A stretch of DNA of 64,000 nt. Source: Gibbula magus (taxonomy: Eukaryota; Mollusca; Gastropoda; Trochida; Trochidae). Shown here piece by piece: positions 50,571 to 64,000 of the stretch; the first letter of the stretch is position 1, and each line of letters begins with the position of its first letter. The translations under genes were made by a program, and so were the position numbers. The stretch lies in the NCBI GenBank assembly GCA_936450465.1, contig OW388296.1, positions 55,728,431 through 55,792,430 on the forward strand, read 5' to 3'. The notes below the pieces were generated by a model. It saw only the letters and a list, made by a program, of their open reading frames with translations. It did no database searches and was not told where the DNA came from.

Positions 50571-52663
50571 GACACATGTTGGATACAGTGGCAAGTGAGT
50601 AACCTGTGATTCAGTGTGGAACAAAATCATCCGATATCACAATATTAATTTTCCTTAATACGCAGATGCCATTTGACAGTATTGAGTGTCGTGTGCGTGA
50701 GTTACTATCGTGTGGAGTGTCATTACCATTAATTTATTCAAATTATCCTCGTTATCAAGATCCTACTGTAAATTGAAGAGTGTTCTGGTGAGTGATATAG
50801 TACGTGTTTTTGATAGGTGTTATAATAGTCACGTTACAGTCTTTTGGTAATTAAGTCATTATAAGATCAGTCTGTTCATGTATGCAGTGTTCATGCTAGC
50901 AAGAAGATCAATGAGTTGTAAGAAATGATACTAGTGTTCACTAGAAATTGTCACATTTGATTTAGAATAGAATATTATAATTTTGAATTGATATTATATA
51001 AGCTGGAATGTCATTGTACATGTTTTAGCATAGTACAAGAGTGTGTGGTATACTGGTTGGTATTTTTAGAACAAGAACAAGAAATGTGGTGTTTATAGGC
51101 TTGAGTGTTGTGAATATTCTCTAACGATGGCATTAACATAATGTTCTATTGAAGTCCTTCTTCAAAACCTACTCCCCAACATAACAGGTTACTCATCATC
51201 AGCATAGACTAAAGATGACATCATGGCTTTGTTCATGAATGAAGTACTCATTAGGGAAACACCACTTCAGGAAATTTTTTTTTGTTATTATCTGTTATTT
51301 ACTTTTCTGAAGGAAAAAGAAAATCAAGAAAGAGAATTTCATTTATGCACTTTGCACCTTAAGGGAAGAAAATCAATGAATTGCAAGAACTGATGACTGT
51401 GCAGAATTTGGAGTAAGCTTCAACTAGATATTGATCTAGGAAATGTCCTCTCTCTTTCTGTTGCCGCTATACACTCCTACGCATTGTTGTCAACCAATTT
51501 GTTACATGTCCTTTAAGATATATCATTTGCAAACACTTAGTATGGATTTAAGAAGGAAGGGACTTCGCACTTAAAGTGTTGTTTAATAACATTTTATCTA
51601 TTTTAACTTTTAAAATGAGGAGGTGGTTTAAGCTTGAAAGAATGCTTCTTTTCTATGATCATTTAGGTTTGAATCGAGTGTGTTGTATGTTTATTACGTT
51701 AATATTAATAAGCTAAATTCTAAAACATTTATTTTAAGGTTTAAAATGAATAAGTGGTTTAAGTAGTATTAAATGGATATTTTTGGATGATTTTATTGTT
51801 GTTGAAGACATGGCAGGTTTTTATGTTCATGTTTTTTTTAATGAGTTAATCATTCAATCCATTTGCAGATTTATAAAGTGTTTCAAAGGTTCTCCAAGTT
51901 TTCACCTCATGCGCGATCACGTAACATGTGAATCAATAGTTTTATTTAAAGAAAACATATCAAATATTTTCAAACATTCTATTTGGGATTCAAAAATAAC
52001 TCAGAGTTGACAGCTTCTCTTTGCCTAGTCTATAGAAAGATTATCTCAAATGTTGAACAAAAACTAAAATCAATGTTGAATCAAAACCAAGAATAAAATC
52101 CAGGGTTTATAGTTCCTTATCCTCTTATCTGGAGAAAATTATCTCCAAAGTTGAATCAAAACCTAAAATACATATAAAGTGCCTTTTCCTTTTGTATGAA
52201 GAAATATTATCTCCAATGTTGAATCTAAGCCAAAAATAAAATTCAGGGATCTTGAATCAAAACTGGAAATCAAATAATGATACTTCCTTATCATTTCTAG
52301 TGTCAGAGGCAGATCAAATATTTACCAGTGTCTTTACAAAGACTTGTGCGTTGGAAGGTGACAAACTTCAATTAAAGGTCAAAAGCGTGGAATAGATGAG
52401 GGAGATCGCTCCAGATCTTTACCACTTTGTGGAGAGATTTCGCACATTTTTGATAGCTGCTGTCAGGGTTTAGAAGCTTTAATGGATTTCAAATATAAGA
52501 CGTGTTCAGTGTTAAGATGAATGCTTTCTGAAAGCTACTGAAGTACAAACGGATTAGACTTCAATATGAAGGTAGTGTCATCCCTAATGTAACCTTGTTA
52601 TATTTTCAGTGTAGCTTGATAGACAGTTTATTTCTAACAGTGAATTGATTGGGGTGGGGATTG

Positions 52664-52790
52664 TCAAAGTCAAAGTCAAAGTCAAAGATGCTTATTGTAT
52701 TTGAGCCCTCCGGCCCATATACAAGTATTACACATTAACATTATGTATATGATACATACATGTACATTACAACAAATTACAGTTCTGATA
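52664..52790 (-). mobile_element. Probable LINE 3' end with (TTTGAC)n tail
   Basis: On the minus strand the segment reads GGGCCGGAGGGCTCAAATAC, then AATAAGCATC, then four TTTGAC repeats. AATAA followed by a TTTGAC tail is a familiar 3' end of non-LTR retrotransposons in marine invertebrates. No coding remnant is attached, so this would be a very short 5'-truncated copy. Confidence 0.5.
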
Positions 52791-55700
52791 ATAGACTGAG
52801 GTGGGTGGGATGGAGGTGGAGTTCACGCAGGGGTCTATGATATTTACATGCAAAATTTTTCGAGGAGGAGAACCTCTTGATCTGCCACAAGTTTACTAAC
52901 AACTGGCAGTATCTGGTAAAGAAGACAAGTCAACACTAGGAGCATGTTGTACTATTAGATGAACCTCAGTTAATCCTTCAGATCGGATCCATTATTCATC
53001 ATCAGTGTCCTCATGGGAGCACTTGAGTAAGAGCTGCAGAAGGGTCTCCACACTCTGCTTGCAGAGATTGGTTCATATCAAATATACATGGCAAGTCTCT
53101 GCCTGGTGCTGTGTGTGCTTTAGTCTTTAAAGATGGAGTTCTATCACTGAATGGTCGCCATCTTGCATGTGTTATTAAAGGGACTGTAAGATTGAGGTAT
53201 TTTTAGTGGAGACAGACTTTGAGGTAATATTAATGATCCATTAATGTTAATTGTCATGGTGACAGATAATTTAGTATCTTTCTACATTCTACGATTGATA
53301 AGGAGAATGCTTATGTGGGAGAGAATTCTGCTTACATAGATTACAACAAAGATCTAGTTTGAGGATACTAAGAAAGAAATGAGTTGATATCACGATTACA
53401 CCACTTATTGATCTGTTGTCTGGATGTTAAACTAGGTTATCTAGAAGTTCTCTGTCAATGATAGCAGATCATGATATACTTCCTTGTCCATACCAGTATT
53501 TGATATATCAGCTTCAAGACAGAGTTTTGCGGTTTATCATATTATTACTATTATGTAAGTGTGATAGGTTTCAATTTTAAATTTGCATGTGAAGTTGAAT
53601 GAAGATAAACAATGGAAGAACTTGTTTTACAATGATTAGGTTTAGGTCTTTAGCTATGGCGATGGAAGAAAGATGTTTGAATGGTTTCAACATATATGTG
53701 TTACTCTCATATTTATATATATTTATTTATATATATATAATTGATATTTAGGCACAATATATCATTTGTTTGATATTTCAGAATTAATCATAAACTTGCA
53801 GATATATACATTAAAAAATTATATACATAGACAATGTAAACTACTGACAATCTAAAATATATATTAAAATTATTTTTTTCATTTTTATTTTCATATACAT
53901 GTATGCTTGAAATGTATCATTGAAATTTTGAAAATCATTTCCCTTGTATAAGACACAATGTAAGCTGCAAGTGATAATTCCTGAACTGACATATGATAGT
54001 AATTGTTTAGTTTGTATATGTATTATATAGTTCTCTTAATATTAAGATGATAATTGATAGTTTTACATGAAAAATACTAGTAAAAAAAACTAAAAGTTTT
54101 GAAATATTTCTCATACCTTGGTCCTATTACGCAAAGAGAAATATGGTGTTGCAAATACCTACACTATGATATCTAAGGTATTTGAGTTTTTTCACAACAA
54201 TTTGACAGTCTGACCGTGGTTCTGACTGTTTACCTTCATGCATTATGTTTGATTTCATTGCAAGGTAAATCGTTATAGGTAAATAGGATGATGTTTGCAA
54301 ACAGCTCAGCTAAATAAATGAGTAAATAAATAAACAGTAAACATCTTCATAGCAACATCTTTGTTAAGAGTCAATATTTACTGTTATACTTAAGTCCCTT
54401 CAGCTAAGCCTCTTTCTAAAGAACAACTATCAGAAAAGTAAACATCCACTTTGAAACTGTCACTATTTCACAAAAACACATTTTTCAGAAATTTTATTTT
54501 TGAAAAGCCACGTTAAAGGTTTTCCTGAAGAGCCGTTGGATAGTTGAACGGAAACGTTGAAATAGGGTGATACTTATTACATCCTAATGTGAAGGTATCC
54601 AGGTAATTTTCTTCAAGCTCGTATTTGAAAAAAAAATTGAAAGAAGAAATTGAAGGAGAAAGTAGATGTTGGTGCCTTTTATGCATGGTTAAAAGTCAGT
54701 TTAAAGCGTCGTGCATTTAATTCTATTCTGATGAGCATTTAAGCATAAATTTGCATATTTACTTGAGTTTACCATTGAATTTCATTTCCACAATAAACTT
54801 GCCCGGGTCAAATTTACCTTTAAGGCATTATTAATCTTCAAAATATTATTTATATTATCAAAAGAGTGTATGCATCTTCTTTGTATATCCTCCTCAGTGT
54901 TCAAATAGAGGGTTGTGTCCAGGTGTTTTGTGTCAAGTTTATTAGTAGAGTGTGAAAGCGTTGCAAAGCATCTGCATTCAAAGGTCCACAAGTGTGTGGG
55001 GGCAGTCGTGTTTTCTGATGAAGTTGTGTTTTCTAAAAGAATTTTACATATTTCTACCATTAAGGTAAGTTTTATTAATACCGGGGTATGTATTTGATTG
55101 ATAACGAAATTTTGAATGAATATGTTAAAATTTTGCAATCATGGCAAATATTGAAAAATAAATTTTCCATATGTAATATATACGACTCTATTTTGATGAA
55201 TAATCTATTAATCGAAAGATGAAGAGCATTCAAGGTTTTAACCTTAAAATGATATCTTTTATACATATTCCTCTATTTCTTATGTATTTTCATTTTGATG
55301 AAGATTTTTAAAATCAAAGGATAAACACATTGTCAACCTTTTGTTTCTTCTTTATGTCTTTTTGAAAAAAGTTAAAAATATTTCTACATGCATTGTTTGA
55401 CATTGTCAATTAACAAGATCTGCTATTATTGCTTTCACTTTTATGTTCATGAATGTTCATAACTATTTACAAATTTCAGATCACTCTAACCGTTTATCTA
55501 CTTATCAAGTAATATTACAAGATAGCATATGTTAAGCCAGTGGCCAAAATAAGAGATCATTCTATATTTTGACGATTTATTAAACCTGGGTATTGGTCCA
55601 TGTTAGCCTTCACAATAGCATAAATTTTTCATCAGCTGATGAGTTAAATCAAAACTTTTTGTTAGTTAGATAATCTCCAACCCTTATGAACATATCACAT

Positions 55701-57049
55701 ACTGTTACTAACAGCTGCCTAGGATGAGCTGTAACATTGGATACCGCTGTTAGGAGCAGAGCTTGTATTAATAATGGATATAAGTGGACCCTCAACCCAT
55801 AACCCAGTAATTGGCTCTCTATGTTGGTGTGAAACAGGGCTGGAGAAAATCTGTCTGCGACCCTAACTCTCCAACTCCTAACGCTGAATAAGTGCCATCA
55901 TTTCCTCCTCCAGTCTATTATTGATTTGTAGACTTGGTGCCAGTCTCTATTGAGTATTTAGATTAGAGTTCCTTCTCTGACAAGATAATATCTGAAAAAT
56001 ATAAGATCCTGCCGAAAAAATGCTATTTTTTCTCACAAATTACCGGTAATGCATTAATGTGTTTGAATCATTCTGAATGGCCAGTTTACAGCAATTAAAA
56101 CTTGGTACAAAGGCGTAGTCTGGGATTTGATGCTAGCTATAAAGATAGACTCTGGGGTAGTCCATTATCTCAGGTAAAGAGTTAAATTTAGTTTCTTAAG
56201 TTAATCAATATCTCTGAAATTGTCGTTATTTGATGGGGTTGTGTTTAGATTTGTTTACCTGTAGAATTATTTAGTTTCTATAGACATCAAATTAGTAGCC
56301 AAAATGAAATTATTTAAGTGTATGTTTTATAGATATTTTTTAACTTTCCTACTGAAGAATTCTAGTAATTTGAATTAGAATTTCTAAATAGAAAATATAT
56401 GTTGAACAAGTGCTATCTTTTTTTCTACTTCAGTTGATTATTGATTTGTAGACTAGTATCAAAGTTTATATATCTTTTTTTATATTTGAATGTGTTAGTG
56501 ATAGATTCGAAGAAGTACTTGTTCTTTTAAGAGAATGGTGATTGTAGATTCTAAGAAAAATGGTGTTATTTTAAATCTGTCTTCTGTTTGTTCCAGATTG
56601 AACATTGAATACAATTTTGCAAAAGCTCATAAACAAATAATATTGTTACCCATTTATAAAACAAGAACTAGTGAATCAGTGCATTCGTATATCATTATTT
56701 AGGAATCATTTTCTTTGCATTTCCGTATTTTATTGTCTGCATGTGCAATCATAAAACAATTTCACTGAAGTTGGCTGACCAAGAGAAGAATTCTGTAAGC
56801 TTTTTAGTTTTATATGATTTAAACTGTAAACTGGGAAATGCAAATTATAATGCTTTAGCAAGGTTCCAAACTGTGATATAACTGTTATTATCATTAATCT
56901 GTAATTCTTGAGGTAAGAAAAGGAAAGTTTTATACTCATTTTGTAATATTTGTTTGAATATATGCATATATAATAATCTTCTTGTATTTGTGAAAAAATG
57001 TTCAAGTTACGAAACATTTTAAAGGTTTAAGCGCTCTTGTATATATATA

Positions 57050-57127
57050 TTTATTTATCACAAACTTCACGACCACTGTAATATTGGTCTCATGGCCATA
57101 TATACCAAATAAATTCTGTTCTGTTCT
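57050..57127 (+). mobile_element. Probable LINE 3' end with (TTCTG)n tail
   Basis: ATTGGTCTCATGGCCATATA is followed by CAAATAAATTCTG and two further TTCTG units. AATAAA plus a short tandem tail fits the end of a 5'-truncated LINE. It has a different tail type from the copy at 52664. Confidence 0.5.
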
Positions 57128-60100
57128 GTATTTGTTATGGGGATCTGTTTCAAAGGGAAATTATCAATACAAAAATGTATACTCATTTTGTGAAAATTGT
57201 ATGACACATTTTCTTGTGTAGATATCTCTTTTGTATTGATTCAGAGTACTGGTGTGAAAAGGCAGACACCTAACAAACTTTTGAGAGAGTCTATCATCTT
57301 TTAGTCTTGATTTATGGTTTATGTACTCTCAATGCAAAAACCTCTTCAGATGGATGGTGTGTGTCAACATGAAGATTAATGATATTGGAATCCTGGAGAA
57401 TTGATAAATTGATGAATAATTCCTCTATATTTTAGTTTTTTCTATGAAAACCTATTTCTAAGAAGATATTGAGTTCAAGTGGCATATATTTTATTTTCAG
57501 AGGTTAATGACCCAAGCTTTAAGGTTTGAAGAAATAAAATGATGGATTCTCAAATAAATTTTATTGATTTATTGAGTGTTTTCTAATCATGATTGATAAG
57601 TTCTGTCTCTTTGGAAAAGACCAAAATGGCACATGAGTTGTCAATAATTGATAAAATAGGAGTATTTTTTTTTATTGCAAAACCTCATTTCACTGAAGAC
57701 ACAAAGGTTCTAAGTTCAGATTTTCAGGGTGGAGTGAGAATGTTTATAATGATTTTGACATTTGATATTTCAAGACTGTTAAGCAGTCTGTTGTCTATTA
57801 GGCCTAATTTGCCATCATTCAGTCTCGCTGTAAAAAATCTCTCACACATGAATGACATATAGGTCAAAATGTCACTTTGCACATAAATAAAGCACCATAA
57901 TGTCACTCTTCAGTGAGAAGTAAGCTTTATTCTTGCGTTAAGGTTACGAAGCCTTTCGTCCAATCATTACTTGTGTATGATCATTGATGTATAAGCTCAT
58001 TAGTTCTAGTCCAATGAGAAATGCCATTGCAAAATGTGAAAAACTACTCAGTATGTGATGCGATCTTGACTGGCGATGTGAAAAGCTTGATAAATGTTGG
58101 AGGCAATGTCTAGAGTAATCTTGAAAAGTTACCTGCTCAAAAGTGTAATTTTGTCAATTTAAATTACAAAATAACACAAAATAATAAAAAGAATGTCGGC
58201 CCAAATCAAAAGTTTCCAAGCTGTCAGGTTTGGTTTATATCTAACGCTGTTAGGGGATTGGTTTTAGAGATGAGGTAATAGGTTCTTATAATGACCAAAT
58301 TTATGATTCATATTAAAGGGTAAAAAAACAAAATTATGTGGTTTTTGTTAAGAAATATGTGATATGATTATTCATGCCAGTCCTGGATTCTTGATCAATG
58401 ATATAGGATGGGCTTCTGTGGAAATGAATAAATTTTGGTTGTGAAATGGCATGTGAAGTCTCGTCAGGGAATTGTCTTGATGAAATTATTAAAAAAAAAA
58501 AATTTGTGTTAAATTATTTTGAATTGGAAAGTGATACATTGTAAAAATAAAATATGTGATTGTTTTGTTCAATTTTTAGGCATTTTGGTTTTCACATAGT
58601 TGAGAAAATAATTTGTGATATATGAGATATTTCAATTTCAGGATAAATGGATGAGAAAGAATTTTTGATAAAATTTGCAAAATAATGCTTCAGTACGAAG
58701 GATATACTCCATGAAGATGAGAAGAGTCCTTCAATATAAATGTCTACTTTATTCTTTTTTTATTATCTGACTGTGAGAAACTTTTTTTATGATAATTTTT
58801 TAAAGATATTGTTTAAAGCTTTTTGTCTAGAAAATTTGCATTTAGTAAAGTTTTCTTTAACTTTTCTGTTCTATCAAACAAAGTTAATTTTGAAAGTGCA
58901 ACTAAAAGTAAAAAGATAAATATGTTATAAATAAGTCAATTCCTGATGTTAATGTTTTTAAATCTTCAAATGTAAGCTCCATTTTTCAAATTGCTTTGGT
59001 TTAATCAAATATCATAGAACATTGTTTTTTAACATTTCTTTGTAAGCTTACAAAGTACATCTCTTATATGCTTAAATGTAACTTAAAGTAATACCAAAAT
59101 GAATGTAACAATTATAAGAAATATCTGCTAGATAAAACAAAATCATAAACTTTTGCTTTTTTTATCTTTCTAATTTGGATATTCATACCCACCAATTAGT
59201 TTTATACATGAGTTTTAACAATTGCAAATTGTATGGGTCATGTAACATTAAAAATACTTAGATTCAAATCAAACTAAAACCAGAAACATATTATGATTAC
59301 ATGAATGCCTGATATTAATAAACAAAATCATAAAATCATGCGTCATTTATTTCAAATATGTTCATTAACATCAATGATTTTTATACATGGGTTTTAACAA
59401 TAGAAAGATCTCTTTGTATTTGTGATGTGATATTAAACACAAGTCTTTGTAACTTTGTCAACAAAGGGTCATTGATACCCGGCACATGCTGATTAAGTTC
59501 ACGGCAACGTTTAACAAAAGTAGCATTGTATTGATACAGTTGTAAAGGTGACAGCCTTTTATCAAACAACTTGACCCGAAGCCTTTAAACGGGTGCCTGA
59601 AATTCGAACTCACATGACCCGTGACAGACGGCTGAAATAGACTATAATCAGTCGCTGCCTCTTTTCAAGTTGAATACATTATTGCCGGCAGCCGGGCATC
59701 ATTATCACCATGGAAACCACCCACTGCAGAATTCCAAAAATCAATAAGAAGCCAAGAAAGGAGATGAATAAATCAATAACTTGAATCCTTTCAAAGCTTC
59801 TGCTTAAATATTCAATAATTACAAGTGATGTTCGATCTTTGAACATTTTAAAAACATGCTTAGGTATTGGAATAATTTATGTGGAGATGTGGCTTAGTCA
59901 TATGACCTTCACCTTCATGACAAAGGCTGGGTGTGTGTTGGAGAGAGGATGTCATGTATGTTGTTTTGCACGTGCGGTGGACCCTCCCGGCGTCGCGCAC
60001 GATCAGCATCTGCAGCAATGTGCATGTGGGGTAAGATTCACGCTGGCACACGCGCAAATCAATATTTGTAACATTGTAGGGATATTCCTGCTTCTGCCAT

Positions 60101-61697
60101 TTGGACCATGATGCTAGCCACATGCTTGGACTGTATAAGATTCCACTGAATTTAGGATGAAAATAACCATGAGTGGTTTGTATTCATTTATTTTGTCTTC
60201 TTCTGTTGTGGATTATTGTGATTTTTGCAGTGTTTTCTGTACAATGCTTGCAGTTGTTGTTTGGAGATTCAGCACCGTCTGTGACAGAATGTCCCTCCAA
60301 GACGTTAACCACAGGTCTTAGGTAGTTCAGGCATGAATTTTCTTTTCACATTGTTGTATGAATTTTGAATCGTCTTAGGTATCAAAATTTGTAGGAGTAC
60401 AACTTTGGTTAGAATCAACCTGAATTATTGATTGTTTCCCCGAGTGTTTGTTTATTGATGTTTATGATTATTTTCTTGTGTTCCCGTTATCGTGTGTGTG
60501 TCAGTTGGAGGCTGAATGACTCATTTAGGAAATAGGTCGGGATCAGTTATTGGTTTTGATTTGGTGTTGTTTTAGAAGGAGGATAGATTTTTAGAATTTG
60601 TATTGAATGTATATAAAAACATTACCGGTAGTTATATCTATCTTGAAATATAACAGTGAACTTTTGACATTTTGGTTTATATCTCAGGATAATAGGATCA
60701 TAATATGGAATTGACTTCTTACTAAGTTCTTAGGTTTGTTGTTGTCAAAGGCCTGTTCTGTAGAATTTCTGCAAATGTAGACCTGGAACATTTTATCATT
60801 TTATAATTTTGAAACTTATTCATATTTAATTGTTATCTTTCAAATGTTGTATCATTTTCATTAAAAAATATCCACAATTATTATGTTATATATATATATA
60901 ATAACTAAAGGTACCATATTTATGTTTAAGTTTATTTCATTATGTACAAATGTTTCTTTGAAAAATATTGAAAATGACATTTACTGTTAATTTAATTTGA
61001 TTTTAGATATTCTTATTCAAATAAATGTTACTGACTCTTAAAATCATCTACTTAATGATGTTCAGTATAAAAACTAGATAAATTCTCGGGTGATATCAAT
61101 GTTCAATTATCTGTGCCTAAAAACTAATTTTGAAATTAAAAGTAGATTAACATGTAGTCTTAAACAAATTATTAAAGCCCTATTTACTCTTTGCCAAATG
61201 GAATAATACCTCTGTCTGTATGAGTAATACAATTTTACAACAATTATGTATTCATAGATAACACAATAAATATTGCACGAATCAGAGAAGAAAATCTACA
61301 AAAAATTCCTTTTTTTTTAAACTTGAAAATTTATAAACAGATTCTAGGTCAAAGAAACAGCCATCATTGAAGACCATATGGTCAAAGTCTTCAATTACGT
61401 TGCCATGGTGTTTGAAGAACTTTCACCAGACGTTGTGTTTCTGAATTTATTAATAATCAATACAGCCAAACTAATTAGTTCGTTAACTCTGATAATTACA
61501 TAATATTGAGAGCATTCTTACCGATGTTGACAGAGCTTGGCAACCACGGCCAGGAATGATTTGTTATGGTGACAGATGTTCTATATTCAATCATTAGATC
61601 TAATTAAGTGATCAGAATATACTGTTAAGTAATATCAAGTAATAAATAGACACTTTATATGAAAATTGTATTACCTCATGATTGGGACAGTTATAGG

Positions 61698-61775
61698 ATT
61701 TGATAGCACAGCGATTATAGGTTTTGCTTTGGATCAAGAGGTCCATGGTTCAGATCTTGTTTGGACTTGGTGATT
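61698..61775 (+). pseudogene. Degenerate tRNA-like sequence
   Basis: TTTGATAGCACAGCGATTATAGG resembles a decayed box A region, and CATGGTTCAGATC a decayed box B at tRNA spacing. Stems do not pair. It is either a very old SINE head or a chance match. Confidence 0.3.
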
Positions 61776-64000
61776 TTATCTGCAGCTCAGAACTGGTGTA
61801 CACTGTTGGCTAAAAGAAACGCCTACCAGATATCTTATCCGATTTCGTAAAAACTATAATGAACAGTTAAGCAACATTATAGCATTATGATGTTGCACCA
61901 TTTTCTGCATAATATACTTAAATTTCAGAAGTTGTTATGTCACAAACGAATAGCGATTGTTGAAATGAGACAACAGAAATTTTCAGTTTTAGATCAGCTT
62001 GATCAGAAAACACATTTGAAACAGATTTTCATACAACCATGAACATTAATACAGGCACGCATTTGCATTAAGTGATGATGATGCTACAGATGTATATGGT
62101 TACTGTGCGCAAGTGAATCAACCGGAAATAGCAGTCTTCATTGGGCGTGGTTTTCATGAATGTTATTGACTCAAATCACTGTTTTTCCAAGATTTCAATC
62201 GACTTTCAGCATAATGTGGAGACCATCATTAATAATAGTTCATCTTTCATGTTAAGTAAATTAAGTAAGCATTTCTTTTGGCCGACAGTGTACATGAAGT
62301 TAGCTCGTTTGGTGTGATACTGGTTTGTAAGTGCATTAAAACCATGAAGCTTGATCACCTCAATGCATAGCCAAAATGGTTTTTAGGCTGTCCTGCAATA
62401 ATAACTAGATTGAAACAATGAGGACATACAATTTCTTGGTCAATAAAAATGTTCTTATTATGCATCATTCATTTAGAGTTAAATTATCTTGAAAGCGATA
62501 CTTAACACCAAATCATTTGACCTATGATTTGCCAGTTAATTTTATACCAACAAGTTTATACATAATATATTTGATATTAAACCACAATTATTCTTAGTGT
62601 TCTTGTCAATCACATGCAAATTATGATTTCATAATAACGTTTATTAAAATATTGTTCAAAATTTATTTGTAAGAGAAGTAGAATGCAGACAGAAATACTA
62701 AAATATAGTATTTGATATACAATAAATTGCTAATAATCAAATCTAAAATATTTCATTATATATGTAATCAATCTTATTACCAAAGGTGACATTGAATAAG
62801 AAGGCAATATACACGTATCCAGAAGAAAGATAAGGAAATGTCATCTATTACTCCAGGATGAGTCTGATGAGGTTACTTTAGTTGGCATTCAAGTTCACTC
62901 ATGGATAGATAACTGAATGGAGAAACAGACACGATCAATGGAATTCTTCTGGTAATTGGTCACTGGGTCTCCGGCACTACCGCTTTAGAATCCTGAATTT
63001 GGCGATTTGGTAAAAGAAGTTACACTTGCAGAGAGGACAAGTTTAAGATAGCCTGACCATTCTATGGGGTAACTCTGAAAGTGGTTCCTTGGTTTCTCCA
63101 AATAGTAGATGCTGTGAAAGTCAAAAATGGATATCGAACACCAGTATGGCGTAACCTCGGTTGTCTTAAATTAGATATAAGCTTAGGCAAGTCTTAAGCA
63201 AGATTAGAGTCTCAATTTGATTTTATATTTTAAAGTTTTGGCAAAATGTTCACTTCAGAGACTGAATATTAGTCTAGGGGTAACTGAAAAAAAATCATTT
63301 TATCAGTTTACAATGGTGAATTGAACCATTCCATGCTGTCAGCAATTATGTGGGAGAGTAAAGTTGCTAAGCTTGGACATTCTGTGGGATATAACCCTGT
63401 AAACGCCTCCTATTTCTTACTTTTATAATATTAAGAAAATATTAGGCGATTCCATGGAGTCAGCTTTTGTGAGCCTTCAAATGTAGCTTTCTATACATTC
63501 TGTGATAGTCCTGCCAACAATTTTTTTTAAAGTGTTCAATCTAATGAAATGATACCCTATTGTCTATTGTCTGCAGTAGATTTTGTACAATGTCCGTCCA
63601 TCATAATCTACATGACATCACAATGTTTCACTCTGAATGATTAACCATATTTCGCTTAATTTCTTTTATATTTTTTTCTCTAATATAACCTTATTTTCTA
63701 TAACCTTATTCCAAAGTCATTAATTTCTATTCAAAGACAAATAAATAGAACTAGATATCTTGTATACTTGAGTTCCATCATTTCCACCAGTGGGACTAAT
63801 TGTGTGGCTACTAATGGTTCATGCGGAAATACATTGTAGAGAGTTCAAACATCGGTAGTCTTGGAAGTGGAAGGTTCTGTTTAAGATCACAATATAGGTC
63901 ACCCAATAGAGTCACAAGAGAGAATGATCTATGCCAGACTCGTCTGTTACTGACAGCAGCTTTGTTTTACCATTATCAGACTTTCAGGAACTAGCTGGAA

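Larger units (their letters stand above)
46253..64000 (+). other. Intron 3 (5' 17.7 kb, runs off the window)
   Basis: It starts GTGAGT. No further exon that continues phase 1 was found before the window ends. The open frames in this stretch lack credible splice sites in the right phase. It contains SINE-like copies, two LINE-tail-like fragments, an AT microsatellite and GC-richer patches at about 48290-48540 and 59930-60015 that I could not assign. The stretches at 50600-52600, 53300-57000 and 57150-64000 are otherwise AT-rich with nothing recognisable. Confidence 0.6.

Noticed and set aside
59580..59640. Minus-strand GAGTTCGAATTTC as a tRNA or SINE box B
   Set aside because: No convincing box A, and the flanks do not resemble the other SINE-like pieces.

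Overview
This 64 kb window is AT-rich metazoan genomic DNA. It is gene-poor, full of introns, and packed with microsatellites, small palindromic transposons, tRNA-derived SINE-like pieces and one decayed LINE. GT-AG splice sites and the style of the repeats point to a lophotrochozoan. A bivalve mollusc is most likely, for example from the (CCGT)n tract followed by a 145-bp repeat at 20368-20840. That assignment is inference from repeat style, not proof. There is no bacterial, viral, CRISPR or operon-like content.

The only gene I can support is the 5' part of one plus-strand protein-coding gene. Three coding exons join in frame: exon 1 at 885-966 (start codon), exon 2 at 14834-14995 and exon 3 at 46073-46252. 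They are separated by introns of 13.9 kb and 31.1 kb, and a third intron runs off the window (more than 17.7 kb). The 141 complete codons give a basic, serine/arginine-rich N-terminus. It has a likely N-myristoylation signal (Gly2...Ser6), two Arg-Ser phosphosite-like clusters and a match to the RSxSxP 14-3-3 binding motif. I do not recognise the family. All three exon ends are in phase 1, so exons 2 and 3 can each be skipped without a frameshift.

Intron 1 (967-14833) holds small palindromes and MITE-like elements (3055, 7452, 8109, 11252), a SINE-like piece at 12405 and a 73-bp tandem duplication. Intron 2 (14996-46072) holds a 225-bp (CAY)n tract just downstream of exon 2, (CT)n tracts and a 3 x 145-bp array. 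It also holds a 30-bp minisatellite, a 2.1-kb transposon with inverted ends that carries a 211-bp satellite, nested TTAA-ended elements and a LINE remnant. Intron 3 (from 46253) is simpler, with SINE-like copies, two LINE-tail-like fragments and one GC-richer exon-like patch.

The most interesting signals concern RNA processing of this gene. An almost identical 91-bp inverted repeat brackets exon 3 and could promote a circular RNA or exon skipping. A dense YCAY array lies where a Nova-type splicing enhancer for exon 2 would be expected. The satellite-bearing transposon in intron 2 is the most striking mobile element. I found no convincing new enzymatic or defence system.
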